NCBI GenBank assembly: GCA_002816455.1
Contig: MUCR01000012.1
Span: 1 to 64,000, forward strand
Length of the DNA stretch: 64,000 nt
Origin: SAR202 cluster bacterium Io17-Chloro-G4
GTDB lineage: Bacteria; Chloroflexota; Dehalococcoidia; Lucifugimonadales; UBA3495
Direction of reading: 5' to 3'
The notes beneath the pieces are model-generated. The model worked only from the letters and a program-made list of their open reading frames with translations, searched no databases and was not told where the DNA came from. Every line of letters begins with the position of its first letter. Position 1 is the stretch's first letter. Shown here piece by piece: positions 20,243-29,414 of this stretch. Both the position numbers and the translations under genes were made by a program.

Positions 20243-21070
20243 TTAGGGGTCCTGGTTTTCGAAATAATCGGCCAAGGCCTGAATTAAGTTTCCCATGTGA
20301 GGATGTTCCGGCTCCACGTCAACGTGGATGCCAGCCTCTTCCAATCGCCGGGTGCAGACCGGCCCCACCGAAGCCACAGCCAAAGACGGGCTACCCAGAC
20401 ATTCCCGAAGAGAATTCTCATTGCCGGCTTGCGCTGCGATTTCTAACAAGTTGCCGACTTGAGGTTGGCTGGTGAAAGCCACTGCGTCAATCCGGTTTTT
20501 GGCCAAGTCGTCGATAAGTTGAATCACCGGAGTCTTGTCCTCGGGCAAGCCCCAGTTATAAACAGTGAACTCTCTAACTAGGGCCCCAAGCTTAACCAAT
20601 CCCTTGGCGAAAATGTTGTTGGTAGCCCCGTAGGCTTGAACCGCCACGCTGCGGCCATTTAGGTCCATTCCATTTATGGCCGCCAGCAGGTCTTCGGAGG
20701 TGTACGGTTCCGGTGGCATGAGGTCGATATGGATTTTATGCTGTCGCAGGACCCGGGCTGGCTTGGGGCTACGGGCGATGATGGTCCGCTGGTCCAATGC
20801 GGCGATGAATTCTTCCTGCCGGCCCATGCACTCCGCAACTCCCACCAACGCCTGAGTGCCAACGCCGGTGAAGAGCACCACCACTTCAACCGAACCCTGG
20901 CAAATATCGTCGATTAGTTGCTTTAACTCGGGGCTGTCCTTCAGGTAGATTTCCTGAAGGACCGGAGCGGCGTAGGGAACACCGCCGTTGCGCTGTATCA
21001 AGGAACCCATCTCAGAGCGCATGCGTGCTTCCACGTAAGCGATTGTCTTTCCGTTGAGTGATGCTGCCAT
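20243..21070 (-). CDS. hemD: Uroporphyrinogen-III synthase
   Basis: HemD fold pattern: GKTIAYVEARM, GRSVAVQAYG, VDAVAFTSQPQV, LAVASVGPVCTRRLEEAGI. Confidence 0.82.
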   Translation of the reverse strand: MAASLNGKTIAYVEARMRSEMGSLIQRNGGVPYAAPVLQEIYLKDSPELKQLIDDICQGSVEVVVLFTGVGTQALVGVAECMGRQEEFIAALDQRTIIARSPKPARVLRQHKIHIDLMPPEPYTSEDLLAAINGMDLNGRSVAVQAYGATNNIFAKGLVKLGALVREFTVYNWGLPEDKTPVIQLIDDLAKNRIDAVAFTSQPQVGNLLEIAAQAGNENSLRECLGSPSLAVASVGPVCTRRLEEAGIHVDVEPEHPHMGNLIQALADYFENQDP

Positions 21071-21182
21071 TAGGCTATTTTGCTAACCCTGTTTTCCGTA
21101 ATATTCGAGGCGGCGTTGCCATCAAGCGACGCCGCCTTTGTCAAATACGAGCGATTTATTTGCCAGGGCACGTTCCGGAGCC

Positions 21183-23075
21183 CTAGACCATGCACTCGCC
21201 TTCGCCGCGCTCCAGCTTGTAGACATTGGTCCTTTCCCAGTCAAAATACAGGTCCGACTCTGCCTCGGCTTCCTTCGCTTTTTGTTGGGCTTCGGCGGCC
21301 ACGGCCGTTAAATCCTCTAACCCTACCCGGTCTAGGAACCCGTTAAAACTTTCTTTTTCCTGCCGGTTCTCTTTGAAGTAGGAGGTTATTTCCCGCACGA
21401 TGGAAGGGACCGACTTGGCGGGGACCTTCACCAAGGGAATCCGCGTGCCAATCCGGGAGTCCTCAACCCGGCTGGAGCCGTAGTTGCCGCCCAAGAACAA
21501 CTCATAAGCCGGTATCTGCTGGCCGTCCGGGCCCTTTACCGCAGCGCCGTGGAAGCCTATGTTGGCAATGTGGTGCTGGCCGCAACCGTTAGGGCAACCG
21601 CTGATTTTGATCCGCATCTTTTGAACTTCTTCATCATCTAGCAAGCCGTTCCAGGTGTCCATCTCATCGGAAATGGCCTTGGACAGACCCATGGAGGAAG
21701 TAATGCCCAATTTGCAACTGTCGGTGCCCGGGCAAGAAACCACGTCGGTGATTGTCTGCGCGCCCGGAGCCGCCAAACCGATGTCCTGCAAGGCATGCCA
21801 AACTTCGTGCAGGTAACCTTCGGGCACCCACCGCAACACGATGTTTTGTTCCAATGAGGAAACCGCGCGTCCTCCGGTGTAGCGACGTACGATCTCAGCC
21901 AGAGACCTGAACTGGACCGGGGTTAAATCTCCCCTTCTTACCGCAACGTAAACCAGGTTGTAGCCCTGTTGCCTTTGGGCAACCACGTTGGAGTCATGCC
22001 ACTTGTGGTAACCGTCGCCACCGTTGTGACCGTTCAAAATCCCCTCAGCCCCCTTTTTTAAAGGGGGGTTAGAGGGGGGATTTGGCTGGGGCGGGGTTTC
22101 CCGGTGTAACTCCTCGGCCACCATGTATGGCTTGGGGTCAATCGGGCCGATATTTTCCAACTCGGCATCGACCAACTCCCGGAAGGCGTCTAGCCCGATT
22201 CTGTCGATGAGTACCTTTACCCGGGCCATCATTCGGTTCTTCCGCAGCATTTCAGCATTGTTAAACACGGTCCAGAGGGCCAAAGCAACCCGCAAGTAGT
22301 CCTCTTCCGCCACAAATTCATAAAGAGGCTGGGCCAGCTTGGGCATGATAGACGTGCCACCGCCCACGTAGACTTTAAAGCCTTTCTTTTGAACGCCGTC
22401 TTCCTCACGGATTTGGGCTACGTAGGTCAGGTCTTGAATAGCCGCCGCCACATGGTCGTGTTGGTCGCAACCCGTGAAGGCCGACTTCCATTTGCGGGGG
22501 AAGTTTTGGCTGATGGGATGACGCACACCAAAGCGCACATAGGCGGTTAGGTAGGGAGTGGGATTGAACACTTCACTGGTGCATACTCCCGCTGTGGGAG
22601 AGCCGATTACGTTTCGGACTGTGTTCCCGCAGGCTTCCCTGGTCGTCAGGCCCACCGTGCCCAGCAGGCGCAGCACCTCGGGACAGCGGTCTAAGGGTAT
22701 GTGGTGGTACTGGATGTTTTCACGCGTGGTGATGTGGCCCTTGCCCAAGGGGGCGTATTCCTCGGCAATTTCACCCAAAACATCCAGGGCTTCAGGGGTC
22801 AAGATGCCGCCGGGGATCTTGACCCGGATCATCTGTACGTCGGCTTGGCGCTGTCCGTACACACCCTGGCGTAGGCGGAAGGGCGTAAATTCTGTTACCT
22901 CCCGTTCGCCAGCTTTGAAGGCGGCTGCCTCTTCTTCCAGTCGTTGGATTTCATAATCGATATGAGGAATAATTCCCAAAGATGACTTGGATAGTTCCAA
23001 GCTCTCTTGGTAAACATCTTCTTGGGTCTTAATCTGGGGTTGGTCGGTCCTAGTGCTCTCGGTCCTAGTGCTCAA
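21183..23075 (-). CDS. sir: Nitrite/sulfite reductase (siroheme, ferredoxin-type)
   Basis: IKISGCPNGCGQHHIANIGFHG, TTREACGNTVRNVIGSP, C...C siroheme/4Fe-4S motifs; TTG start with AGGAGA SD. Confidence 0.9.
   Translation of the reverse strand: MSTRTESTRTDQPQIKTQEDVYQESLELSKSSLGIIPHIDYEIQRLEEEAAAFKAGEREVTEFTPFRLRQGVYGQRQADVQMIRVKIPGGILTPEALDVLGEIAEEYAPLGKGHITTRENIQYHHIPLDRCPEVLRLLGTVGLTTREACGNTVRNVIGSPTAGVCTSEVFNPTPYLTAYVRFGVRHPISQNFPRKWKSAFTGCDQHDHVAAAIQDLTYVAQIREEDGVQKKGFKVYVGGGTSIMPKLAQPLYEFVAEEDYLRVALALWTVFNNAEMLRKNRMMARVKVLIDRIGLDAFRELVDAELENIGPIDPKPYMVAEELHRETPPQPNPPSNPPLKKGAEGILNGHNGGDGYHKWHDSNVVAQRQQGYNLVYVAVRRGDLTPVQFRSLAEIVRRYTGGRAVSSLEQNIVLRWVPEGYLHEVWHALQDIGLAAPGAQTITDVVSCPGTDSCKLGITSSMGLSKAISDEMDTWNGLLDDEEVQKMRIKISGCPNGCGQHHIANIGFHGAAVKGPDGQQIPAYELFLGGNYGSSRVEDSRIGTRIPLVKVPAKSVPSIVREITSYFKENRQEKESFNGFLDRVGLEDLTAVAAEAQQKAKEAEAESDLYFDWERTNVYKLERGEGECMV
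22036..22083. repeat. GC-rich palindromic repeat, copy 3, inserted in frame inside sir
   Basis: aaaatcccctcagcccccttttttaaaggggggttagaggggggattt, encoding NPPSNPPLKKGAEGIL. Confidence 0.8.
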
Positions 23076-23110
23076 GGTAGTCTCCTATGTCTCTATTAAA
23101 TAGGATGCGC

Positions 23111-23148
23111 AAAATAAAAAAAACCCGCCACACATGTAGTTGGCGGGT
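23111..23148 (-). terminator. Attenuator terminator in the sir leader
   Basis: Minus strand ACCCGCCA-ACTACATGTG-TGGCGGGT followed by a U-tract, ending about 40 nt before the sir start. Confidence 0.8.
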
Positions 23149-23195
23149 GCAGGACTGGCTGAAGCGGTGTCTAAATTACAAAAGTCGTCTGCCCC

Positions 23196-23249
23196 CTATG
23201 TGGGAGGACAACAACAACAGGTGCAGGAAGTTCCATTCACCAGCTTCAT
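23196..23249 (-). CDS. Cys-rich leader peptide MKLVNGTSCTCCCCPPT (candidate attenuation leader)
   Basis: Codons ATG AAG CTG GTG AAT GGA ACT TCC TGC ACC TGT TGT TGT TGT CCT CCC ACA TAG; 5 Cys in 17 aa upstream of a terminator and sir. Confidence 0.75.
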   Translation of the reverse strand: MKLVNGTSCTCCCCPPT

Positions 23250-23257
23250 TTGAATTG

Positions 23258-23286
23258 AGTCTATCCCAAAGAAATAGGAGTGTCAA
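23258..23286 (-). promoter_or_regulatory. Putative sigma70-type promoter for the sir leader transcript
   Basis: TTGACA (23286-23281), 17 nt spacer, TAGACT (23263-23258). Confidence 0.55.
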
Positions 23287-23289
23287 CAC

Positions 23290-23307
23290 TTGCAGTTGCA
23301 ACTGCAA
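23290..23307. promoter_or_regulatory. 18-bp perfect palindrome, candidate operator
   Basis: TTGCAGTTGCAACTGCAA, 3 bp upstream of the putative -35 of sir. Confidence 0.55.
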
Positions 23308-23360
23308 ATAGGTACTTTGTTTGGGACCGTGAACGAGGGTAATTGACGCGAATTGGCAGT

Positions 23361-23427
23361 AATGATACTATCATTAATATCATAATAATGTTATTAATAA
23401 GCGGTAAATAAAATGAATGATAGTATC
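23361..23427. promoter_or_regulatory. Palindromic operator-like sites upstream of and overlapping the fic start
   Basis: AATGATACTATCATT (23361-23375) and AATGATAGTATC (23416-23427). Confidence 0.5.
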
Positions 23428-24516
23428 TTTTCCCCAAATTATACCATCACGGCCAGAATCGAGTTTACATTGGAGGCCATTGACCGAAACCGGTGGCTGA
23501 TCGATAACTTGCTGTTGATGCCCAAACACGAAACTTGGCTGCACCGGGAGGTGCGGGTCAGCAGAGCCGCAGGCACAACCCGGATTGAAGGGGCGAAACT
23601 GGATGAGCAAGCGGTGGCGGAGCTAACTCGGCAAGCATTGCCAGGCGCCAAGAATGAAGATGAGCAAGAAAACATCAACGCATTCCAAGCCTATGAGTTC
23701 ATCGATTTCCTGAGCGATCAGGAAGACATTCCTGTGGACGAGCTAGTCATGCGGCAACTCAACCGTTATTTCATCTCCACAGCACCTGCGACCTTAACTC
23801 CTGGAGCTTACCGGAAGGGCTCGAACAGCGTGGGTGACTTCCAGCCTCCCGACCAAGGGGACGTGCCTGACTTGATGCGATCTTTCGCCCTTTGGTTGAA
23901 GGATGAAGGTGATGAGCCACATCCCGTGATTAAGGCGGGTTTGGCCCACTTGCACATGGTCGCCATCCACCCCTTCTGGGATGGCAACGGCAGAACGGCC
24001 CGGGGCTTGGAAACCCTATTGCTCCAGCGGTCGACCTTCGGCTTTAGGAAGCTGCTGTCTCTGGAAGCGACCTTGCTGAAAATCAAAGACCAATACTTCT
24101 CTTCTCTTAGGCAAACCTTGGGAACAGGGTTCAGCGCTGAGTATGACGCTACTCCGTGGCTGGAATTCAGTACCACCGCATTGAAGCTCTGCTCGGACTT
24201 GCTGGTGGAACAGACCACCGATTGGCACCGGATGATGCAAGACGCCCGCGACCGCTGGGAAGCCACGGGATGGCCCCAGCGGTACGTGGACGCCTACGCT
24301 TTGGCGGTCCAATCTGGGCGAATTACTCGTTCCGACTACGTAGACATCACCGGAGTCTCTGTGGCGACGGCCTCCCGGGATTTGGCTGCGATGGTAGACG
24401 CTGGAGTCTTGATATCCGCAGGTAAAACTCGTTCCAGAATCTATAGGCCGGTGAATCTGGACGCAATGGACAGCAGCGATCTACCAAAGGAACAATTGCC
24501 TTTGGATCTAGGCTAA
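23413..24516 (+). CDS. Fic family protein with C-terminal winged-helix region
   Basis: Fic motif HPFWDGNGRTARGL; N-terminal RIEGAKLDEQ; C-terminal DYVDITGVSVATASRDLAAMVDAGVL. Confidence 0.92.
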   Translation: MNDSIFSPNYTITARIEFTLEAIDRNRWLIDNLLLMPKHETWLHREVRVSRAAGTTRIEGAKLDEQAVAELTRQALPGAKNEDEQENINAFQAYEFIDFLSDQEDIPVDELVMRQLNRYFISTAPATLTPGAYRKGSNSVGDFQPPDQGDVPDLMRSFALWLKDEGDEPHPVIKAGLAHLHMVAIHPFWDGNGRTARGLETLLLQRSTFGFRKLLSLEATLLKIKDQYFSSLRQTLGTGFSAEYDATPWLEFSTTALKLCSDLLVEQTTDWHRMMQDARDRWEATGWPQRYVDAYALAVQSGRITRSDYVDITGVSVATASRDLAAMVDAGVLISAGKTRSRIYRPVNLDAMDSSDLPKEQLPLDLG

Positions 24517-24556
24517 TATACAGAGGTTCGTCAAAGATCGACAAGAGGGTCAAACC

Positions 24557-25723
24557 ATGAAACAGTCAGCTGACGTAGTGATAATCGGCGGCGGCGTCAT
24601 TGGATGCAGCCTTCTCTATAACCTGGCCCAACTGGGGATCACCAACTCCCTGCTTTTGGAAATGGACGTGTTGGCTTCCGGGTCTACAGGAAGGTCTCAG
24701 GCTATTTGCCGGATGCATTACTCCAACCCTGTTACCGCTTCCATGGCTTGGGAGAGCCTCAAAATCTTCGCAAACTTTGGTGACGCAGTAGGAGGGGCTT
24801 CCGGCTTTGTTAAAACCGGGTACTTAGTGGTTGTGGAAGAAATCGAACGGTCCGGCCTGGAAAAAAACGTGGCCATGCAGCAAGACCTGAGTATTAGCAC
24901 CAGCCAGATCACGGCTGAGCACTTGCGGGAACTGGCGCCTATGGTGTCCGTAAACGAAACGGAGGCTCTAGCTTGGGAACCTGAATCGGGATACGCCGAC
25001 CCTTACTCGGTGACAACTTCCTACGCTTCCAAAGCCAGGGAAATGGGCGCCGAGGTGGTACAGCGAACACCGGCTTTAGGAATCGAAGTGACGGGCGGCC
25101 GGGTCCGGGCAGTGTTGACTCCGGAAGGCCGGGTGGAAACCAACACGGTTGTGATGGCAGCCGGTCCTTGGTCTAAGCAGGAAATGGCCAAGGTCGGAGT
25201 GGACCTGCCCCTGATCCCTGTTCGCCATCAAGTTGCTTCTCTAACGCGGCCGGTGGACCGCCTGCCGGAACATCCAACCGTGGGAGATATCGCCCAGTCC
25301 TTTTCCTTTAGGCCAGACGGAGCGGCTATGACGCTAATGGGTTTCGGCGATGACGAGGAAGTTGAAGTTGACTCCTACAATCAGGGCGTTAATATGACCG
25401 CCGTAGCCGACTCGATGAGCAAACTCGCCCGCCGCATTCCAGCCATGGCCGATTGCTACTTTAGGGGTGGATGGTCAGGACTATTCACCACCACCCCCGA
25501 TTGGCATCCAATACTGGACCGGGTGCCCGGAACCGATGGACTGTACTGCGCGGTGGGTTTTAGCGGACACGGCTTCAAACTTTCGCCGATGGTTGGCAAG
25601 ACCATGGCGGAATTGATCGTCAATGGTCAAGCCAGCTCGGTGGACATATCTCCTCTCCGTTACTCCCGGTTCGCTGAGGGAGATTTGATGAACTCCAGCT
25701 ACCGCTACCGGGTCTTGGCCTGA
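24557..25723 (+). CDS. FAD-dependent oxidoreductase (DAO / sarcosine oxidase beta-like)
   Basis: DVVIIGGGVIGCSLLYNLA, C-terminal DGLYCAVGFSGHGFKLSPMVGK. Confidence 0.9.
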   Translation: MKQSADVVIIGGGVIGCSLLYNLAQLGITNSLLLEMDVLASGSTGRSQAICRMHYSNPVTASMAWESLKIFANFGDAVGGASGFVKTGYLVVVEEIERSGLEKNVAMQQDLSISTSQITAEHLRELAPMVSVNETEALAWEPESGYADPYSVTTSYASKAREMGAEVVQRTPALGIEVTGGRVRAVLTPEGRVETNTVVMAAGPWSKQEMAKVGVDLPLIPVRHQVASLTRPVDRLPEHPTVGDIAQSFSFRPDGAAMTLMGFGDDEEVEVDSYNQGVNMTAVADSMSKLARRIPAMADCYFRGGWSGLFTTTPDWHPILDRVPGTDGLYCAVGFSGHGFKLSPMVGKTMAELIVNGQASSVDISPLRYSRFAEGDLMNSSYRYRVLA

Positions 25724-25867
25724 TCTTAGCCGCGCCAGGACTGCCACAGAGACACGGAGGGCACAGAGAGATCGACCTGAGATATTAGCGCTACTGCGAT
25801 TCAGCCTAATCCCGGCCATTAAATCAACTGCTATAGATGCCACGACTGTGAACCCAGGAAGCTAAAT

Positions 25868-27124
25868 TTGCTAGCATTTAGCCCAAAGGGCTTGGTGATA
25901 GGGGTTTTAATCCTGTTGGTTTTGGCGACGGGTTACAAGGACTTCCGCCCATCCAACTTCGACCTGACCGTCGACCCCTACAAGTACAGCCTACTTCGCT
26001 GGGAAACATCTCACTTTCTGGATAAGTGGCTCCACAAGCTTTCCGACTTGATGCCTTGGACCACTGAGCCGTCCAGAGTAGAGCGGCACGCCCAGATCAG
26101 AGAGTTCTTTGACTTAGGGCAAGAATCCAGAGACCTGGAGCGCCAGTTGTTGGACTCGCGGGCCGGCGATGCAGATAATCTTGGTCTGCGGACTAAGATA
26201 GCTGGAATTTCCCAGCGCCGAGACGAAATTCAAGCCACGGTGGAGGAATCCATCGAGTCTGAAATAAGTCTTGTGCTAAGCCAGGAAGGGTTCGGTTCTC
26301 GTATCGGATTGATATTCCCACCGGTGGACACGGTGTTTGCTCGCTCGCCGGGGGTGCTGATACTCTCGCCCAGGGACCGTATACACCGGCAAGAGTCCAT
26401 ACTCATGAAACCTGGGTTGACTGGGGAAACTCGAGGCCAGATTGAGGACCGAATATTTGAGGACCGGAACCTGGCAGCCTTGGTGGAGAGCACGGGAGGC
26501 GTTGCTGCTTTCCCCAGCGTGGTGACCGAGTCGGGGGGATTGCGCCATGCGGTGGTGACGGCGGCCCACGAATGGCTCCACCACTGGTTTTTCTTCCAAC
26601 CACTCGGTCAGCACTTCTGGGACAACTCAGACATGACAACGCTAAACGAAACTGCGGCCACCCTGGGCGGAGAGGCCATAGGCGACCGGGTGTTCACCGC
26701 AATCACCGGGGAAGAAGTTAGCCGGGACAGTGAGCCGCCTACAGCCGTAGACCCAGACGCCTTTAATTTTAACGACGCTATGCATGAAACCCGGCTGCGC
26801 ACCGAGGACTTGTTGTCCCAAGGGAAGATAGAAGAAGCGGAAACTTATATGGAAGAGCGCCGGTTATATTTAGCGGAAAACAAGATATTCATCCGGAAGA
26901 TCAATCAGGCATTCTTCGCTTTCCACGGCACCTACGCCACCAGCGCAGCGTCAATCAGCCCCATTGATGAGCAACTGAGGCAACTACGCAGCCAAAGCGA
27001 GACATTAGAGGATTTCTTGAAGACGGTGGGGACCTTTGGTAGCTACAGGGAGTTTTTGGAGCACTTGGATGGGGTGGGGGCTGACTTGAGGGAACCGACA
27101 CTCTGGCGACTCAAGGGAGGCTGA
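25868..27124 (+). CDS. Membrane-anchored putative zinc metallopeptidase of unknown family
   Basis: N-terminal TM plus AAHEWLHHWFF (HExxHH-like) and downstream NETAATLGGEAIGD. Confidence 0.55.
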   Translation: MLAFSPKGLVIGVLILLVLATGYKDFRPSNFDLTVDPYKYSLLRWETSHFLDKWLHKLSDLMPWTTEPSRVERHAQIREFFDLGQESRDLERQLLDSRAGDADNLGLRTKIAGISQRRDEIQATVEESIESEISLVLSQEGFGSRIGLIFPPVDTVFARSPGVLILSPRDRIHRQESILMKPGLTGETRGQIEDRIFEDRNLAALVESTGGVAAFPSVVTESGGLRHAVVTAAHEWLHHWFFFQPLGQHFWDNSDMTTLNETAATLGGEAIGDRVFTAITGEEVSRDSEPPTAVDPDAFNFNDAMHETRLRTEDLLSQGKIEEAETYMEERRLYLAENKIFIRKINQAFFAFHGTYATSAASISPIDEQLRQLRSQSETLEDFLKTVGTFGSYREFLEHLDGVGADLREPTLWRLKGG

Positions 27125-27126
27125 CC

Positions 27127-28101
27127 TCAGCTCCCCAGCAACCCACCAGGTCGGTTACGCAATATTTGCTCCGCTTCGGCAATGATGCGCCGCACAATGT
27201 CTCCGGCCGGCTCTACGCTGCTGACTAGTCCTGAGGATCCGCCGGCCCGTGCTGGGGCAATGGATGGGTCTCCAGCAGCAGTTGCGGTGGCGATTTCTTC
27301 TTGTAGTTCGCCTCGGTTGGCTACGACCTCGGCATCTCTTGCGTGCCAGGTATCGGTAAAGTTGTTGCGCAATACCCGGTCGCCCACAGTCAGCGGAAAT
27401 GGAGCATCGGAGGCCAGTTCGTACACCTTGGTCAGTAGCGTATCATCGGCATCGGAAGCAACGACCCGTTCTTTGATCCAATCGGCCCCCAGCCATTCGT
27501 TGCTAGCGACGAATCTCGTGCCGATCCAAGCAGCTTCGGTGCCCATCATCAACGCCGCAGCCAGTCCTCGACCGTCGGCGATGCCACCGGCGGCCACCAC
27601 CGGAATATCCCCGGCGATGTCCAGCACGGATAAAGCGAAGGATATGGTACCCAAATGTCCTGTGTGACCTCCGGCCTCACTTCCTTGGGCCGTGATAATG
27701 TCGGCGCCTGCGTCAACAGCAGCCCTGGCAGCGGCCATGGTCTGCACTTGGGTCAAGACTTTGACGCCAGCGGCTCGGGCTTCCCGAATAAATGGAGTTG
27801 GATCAACGAATGAATGGGCGACGGCATCAACCTTTTCATCTAGTGCCGCCTTGATTACCTTTTCCAGGCCTGGGGCGGAAGAGATAAATCCCACACCGAA
27901 GGGCTTCGAAGTAAGCTCCCTGGTTTTTTGTATCTGCTCTACCACCCATGACGGGTCGGGATTTGTGCCCGTGCCGAGCAATCCAAATCCACCGGCCTCG
28001 GACACCGCCGCTACCAAGTTTGCGGTGGCGGATCCGCCCATAGGGCCGCTGATTATAGGGTGCTTGATCCCAAGGAGTTGGCAAATTCGTGTACGCAGCA
28101 T
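27127..28101 (-). CDS. Nitronate monooxygenase / 2-nitropropane dioxygenase family
   Basis: GIKHPIISGPMGG, AQGSEAGGHTG, VVAAGGIADGRGLAAALMMGTEAAWIGTRFVAS. Confidence 0.92.
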   Translation of the reverse strand: MLRTRICQLLGIKHPIISGPMGGSATANLVAAVSEAGGFGLLGTGTNPDPSWVVEQIQKTRELTSKPFGVGFISSAPGLEKVIKAALDEKVDAVAHSFVDPTPFIREARAAGVKVLTQVQTMAAARAAVDAGADIITAQGSEAGGHTGHLGTISFALSVLDIAGDIPVVAAGGIADGRGLAAALMMGTEAAWIGTRFVASNEWLGADWIKERVVASDADDTLLTKVYELASDAPFPLTVGDRVLRNNFTDTWHARDAEVVANRGELQEEIATATAAGDPSIAPARAGGSSGLVSSVEPAGDIVRRIIAEAEQILRNRPGGLLGS

Positions 28102-28198
28102 GAATTCCCCTCTTAACGAATTCGTTCAGAATTGTAACCCCAGCCTGAGCGAGAGTACAGTTTAAAACGTTCGCTCAACACAAAACGTTCAACTACCC

Positions 28199-29410
28199 TC
28201 ACACCCACGGCGCGCGCTTCGACCGGTCCTTTTCCGAGGTGTAGGAGAACAGGCCTTGGCGTTCCAAAGCCTCGCCCACCATCTGCTTGAAAACTCTCCG
28301 GTCTGAGGTGTGGATCACCGCCTGTTCGTGGGACTCGGATATGGACACGGGGTAACCCTGTCCCCTTTGGCACTGGTCCAAGATAAGACTGTGACTCAGG
28401 CCCAGCAGCTTTTCGTCGCATGCAACCCAGGCGGGTATCTCCACCCGGGCGATTTCTTCACCGCCTTGCAGGTAGTAGAAATGGACTTGCTGCTCTTCCC
28501 CATAGTGGTCTCTGGGCACCGAGGAGTTAGTGCGGTAGACCGGTGAACGCCAACCGGATGGGAGCAGGTTCTGGAACAAGTCCCGGTCTAAGAACTCATT
28601 GGCCAGGTCGCAGGGCGAGGCCGCGGACCGGCGGCTGCCGCAGGATTGGCGGCAGTGGGCCAAGTCATGAGGGCAGATACAACGCCGGACGGCATTTACC
28701 ACTTCGGTGCTGCGGGGAAGCGACACGTAAGCGGCCAGCGTCAGAGGGCGGGTTTGGGCGAACTCCCGCATTTTTTCCAAGGCGGGCAGCAGACGGTCGC
28801 GGATAATTGCGTCCCGGACGAAGGGACGGTAGCCTTGGCCGGACAGACCCCACAACACCAGCGATCCGTCCACCAAGGCTAGCGTGGGAATCTCCGGCGG
28901 CAGTTCGCTCACCAACTGAACCAGCCGCTCCAACTCTCCCACCGTCCTCATCAAACCTAGTAGCTGGCCGTTGACCTGCTCTTCTTGGGAGGGATTGCCG
29001 GGGTCTGGGATGCTCAAATCAGAGGGCTCGGTAGCCAGTTGGGACTGGCTAAAAAACTCGGCGCTGGGCTGGGCGCCGTAGGTCAAAACACAGCCGCCCA
29101 GGTTTATCAGGAAGCAGGCCACCGGCAGGTGACGGTCAACATCGATGTGCGAGCCGTCCACCGCCGCTACTTGCCAGTCTTGGGGTGCTAGTGGGGGCGC
29201 ATGACTGCCCAACAACCCTTCTGCCGCCACCGCCGCCAAATAGGGCCGGTCCAGTGCAGACTCGGTTCTGTCTCTTACCGTTGTAGGGTCAACTTGGTTT
29301 GCGGCCTCCAGCAACGCTTTCAGCCGCTGGTCCCGTCCAGACTTTGACTGGCCCAGGGATTGGGCCATTTGCTCCAACTGCAGGGAAATGTCCCCCAAGT
29401 CCAAGGGCAC
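28199..29410 (-). CDS. NurA domain nuclease-like protein
   Basis: AAVDGSHIDVDRH, LALVDGSLVLW, NurA-like C-terminal EIPAWVACDEKLL. Confidence 0.75.
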   Translation of the reverse strand: MPLDLGDISLQLEQMAQSLGQSKSGRDQRLKALLEAANQVDPTTVRDRTESALDRPYLAAVAAEGLLGSHAPPLAPQDWQVAAVDGSHIDVDRHLPVACFLINLGGCVLTYGAQPSAEFFSQSQLATEPSDLSIPDPGNPSQEEQVNGQLLGLMRTVGELERLVQLVSELPPEIPTLALVDGSLVLWGLSGQGYRPFVRDAIIRDRLLPALEKMREFAQTRPLTLAAYVSLPRSTEVVNAVRRCICPHDLAHCRQSCGSRRSAASPCDLANEFLDRDLFQNLLPSGWRSPVYRTNSSVPRDHYGEEQQVHFYYLQGGEEIARVEIPAWVACDEKLLGLSHSLILDQCQRGQGYPVSISESHEQAVIHTSDRRVFKQMVGEALERQGLFSYTSEKDRSKRAPWV

Positions 29411-29414
29411 GGCT

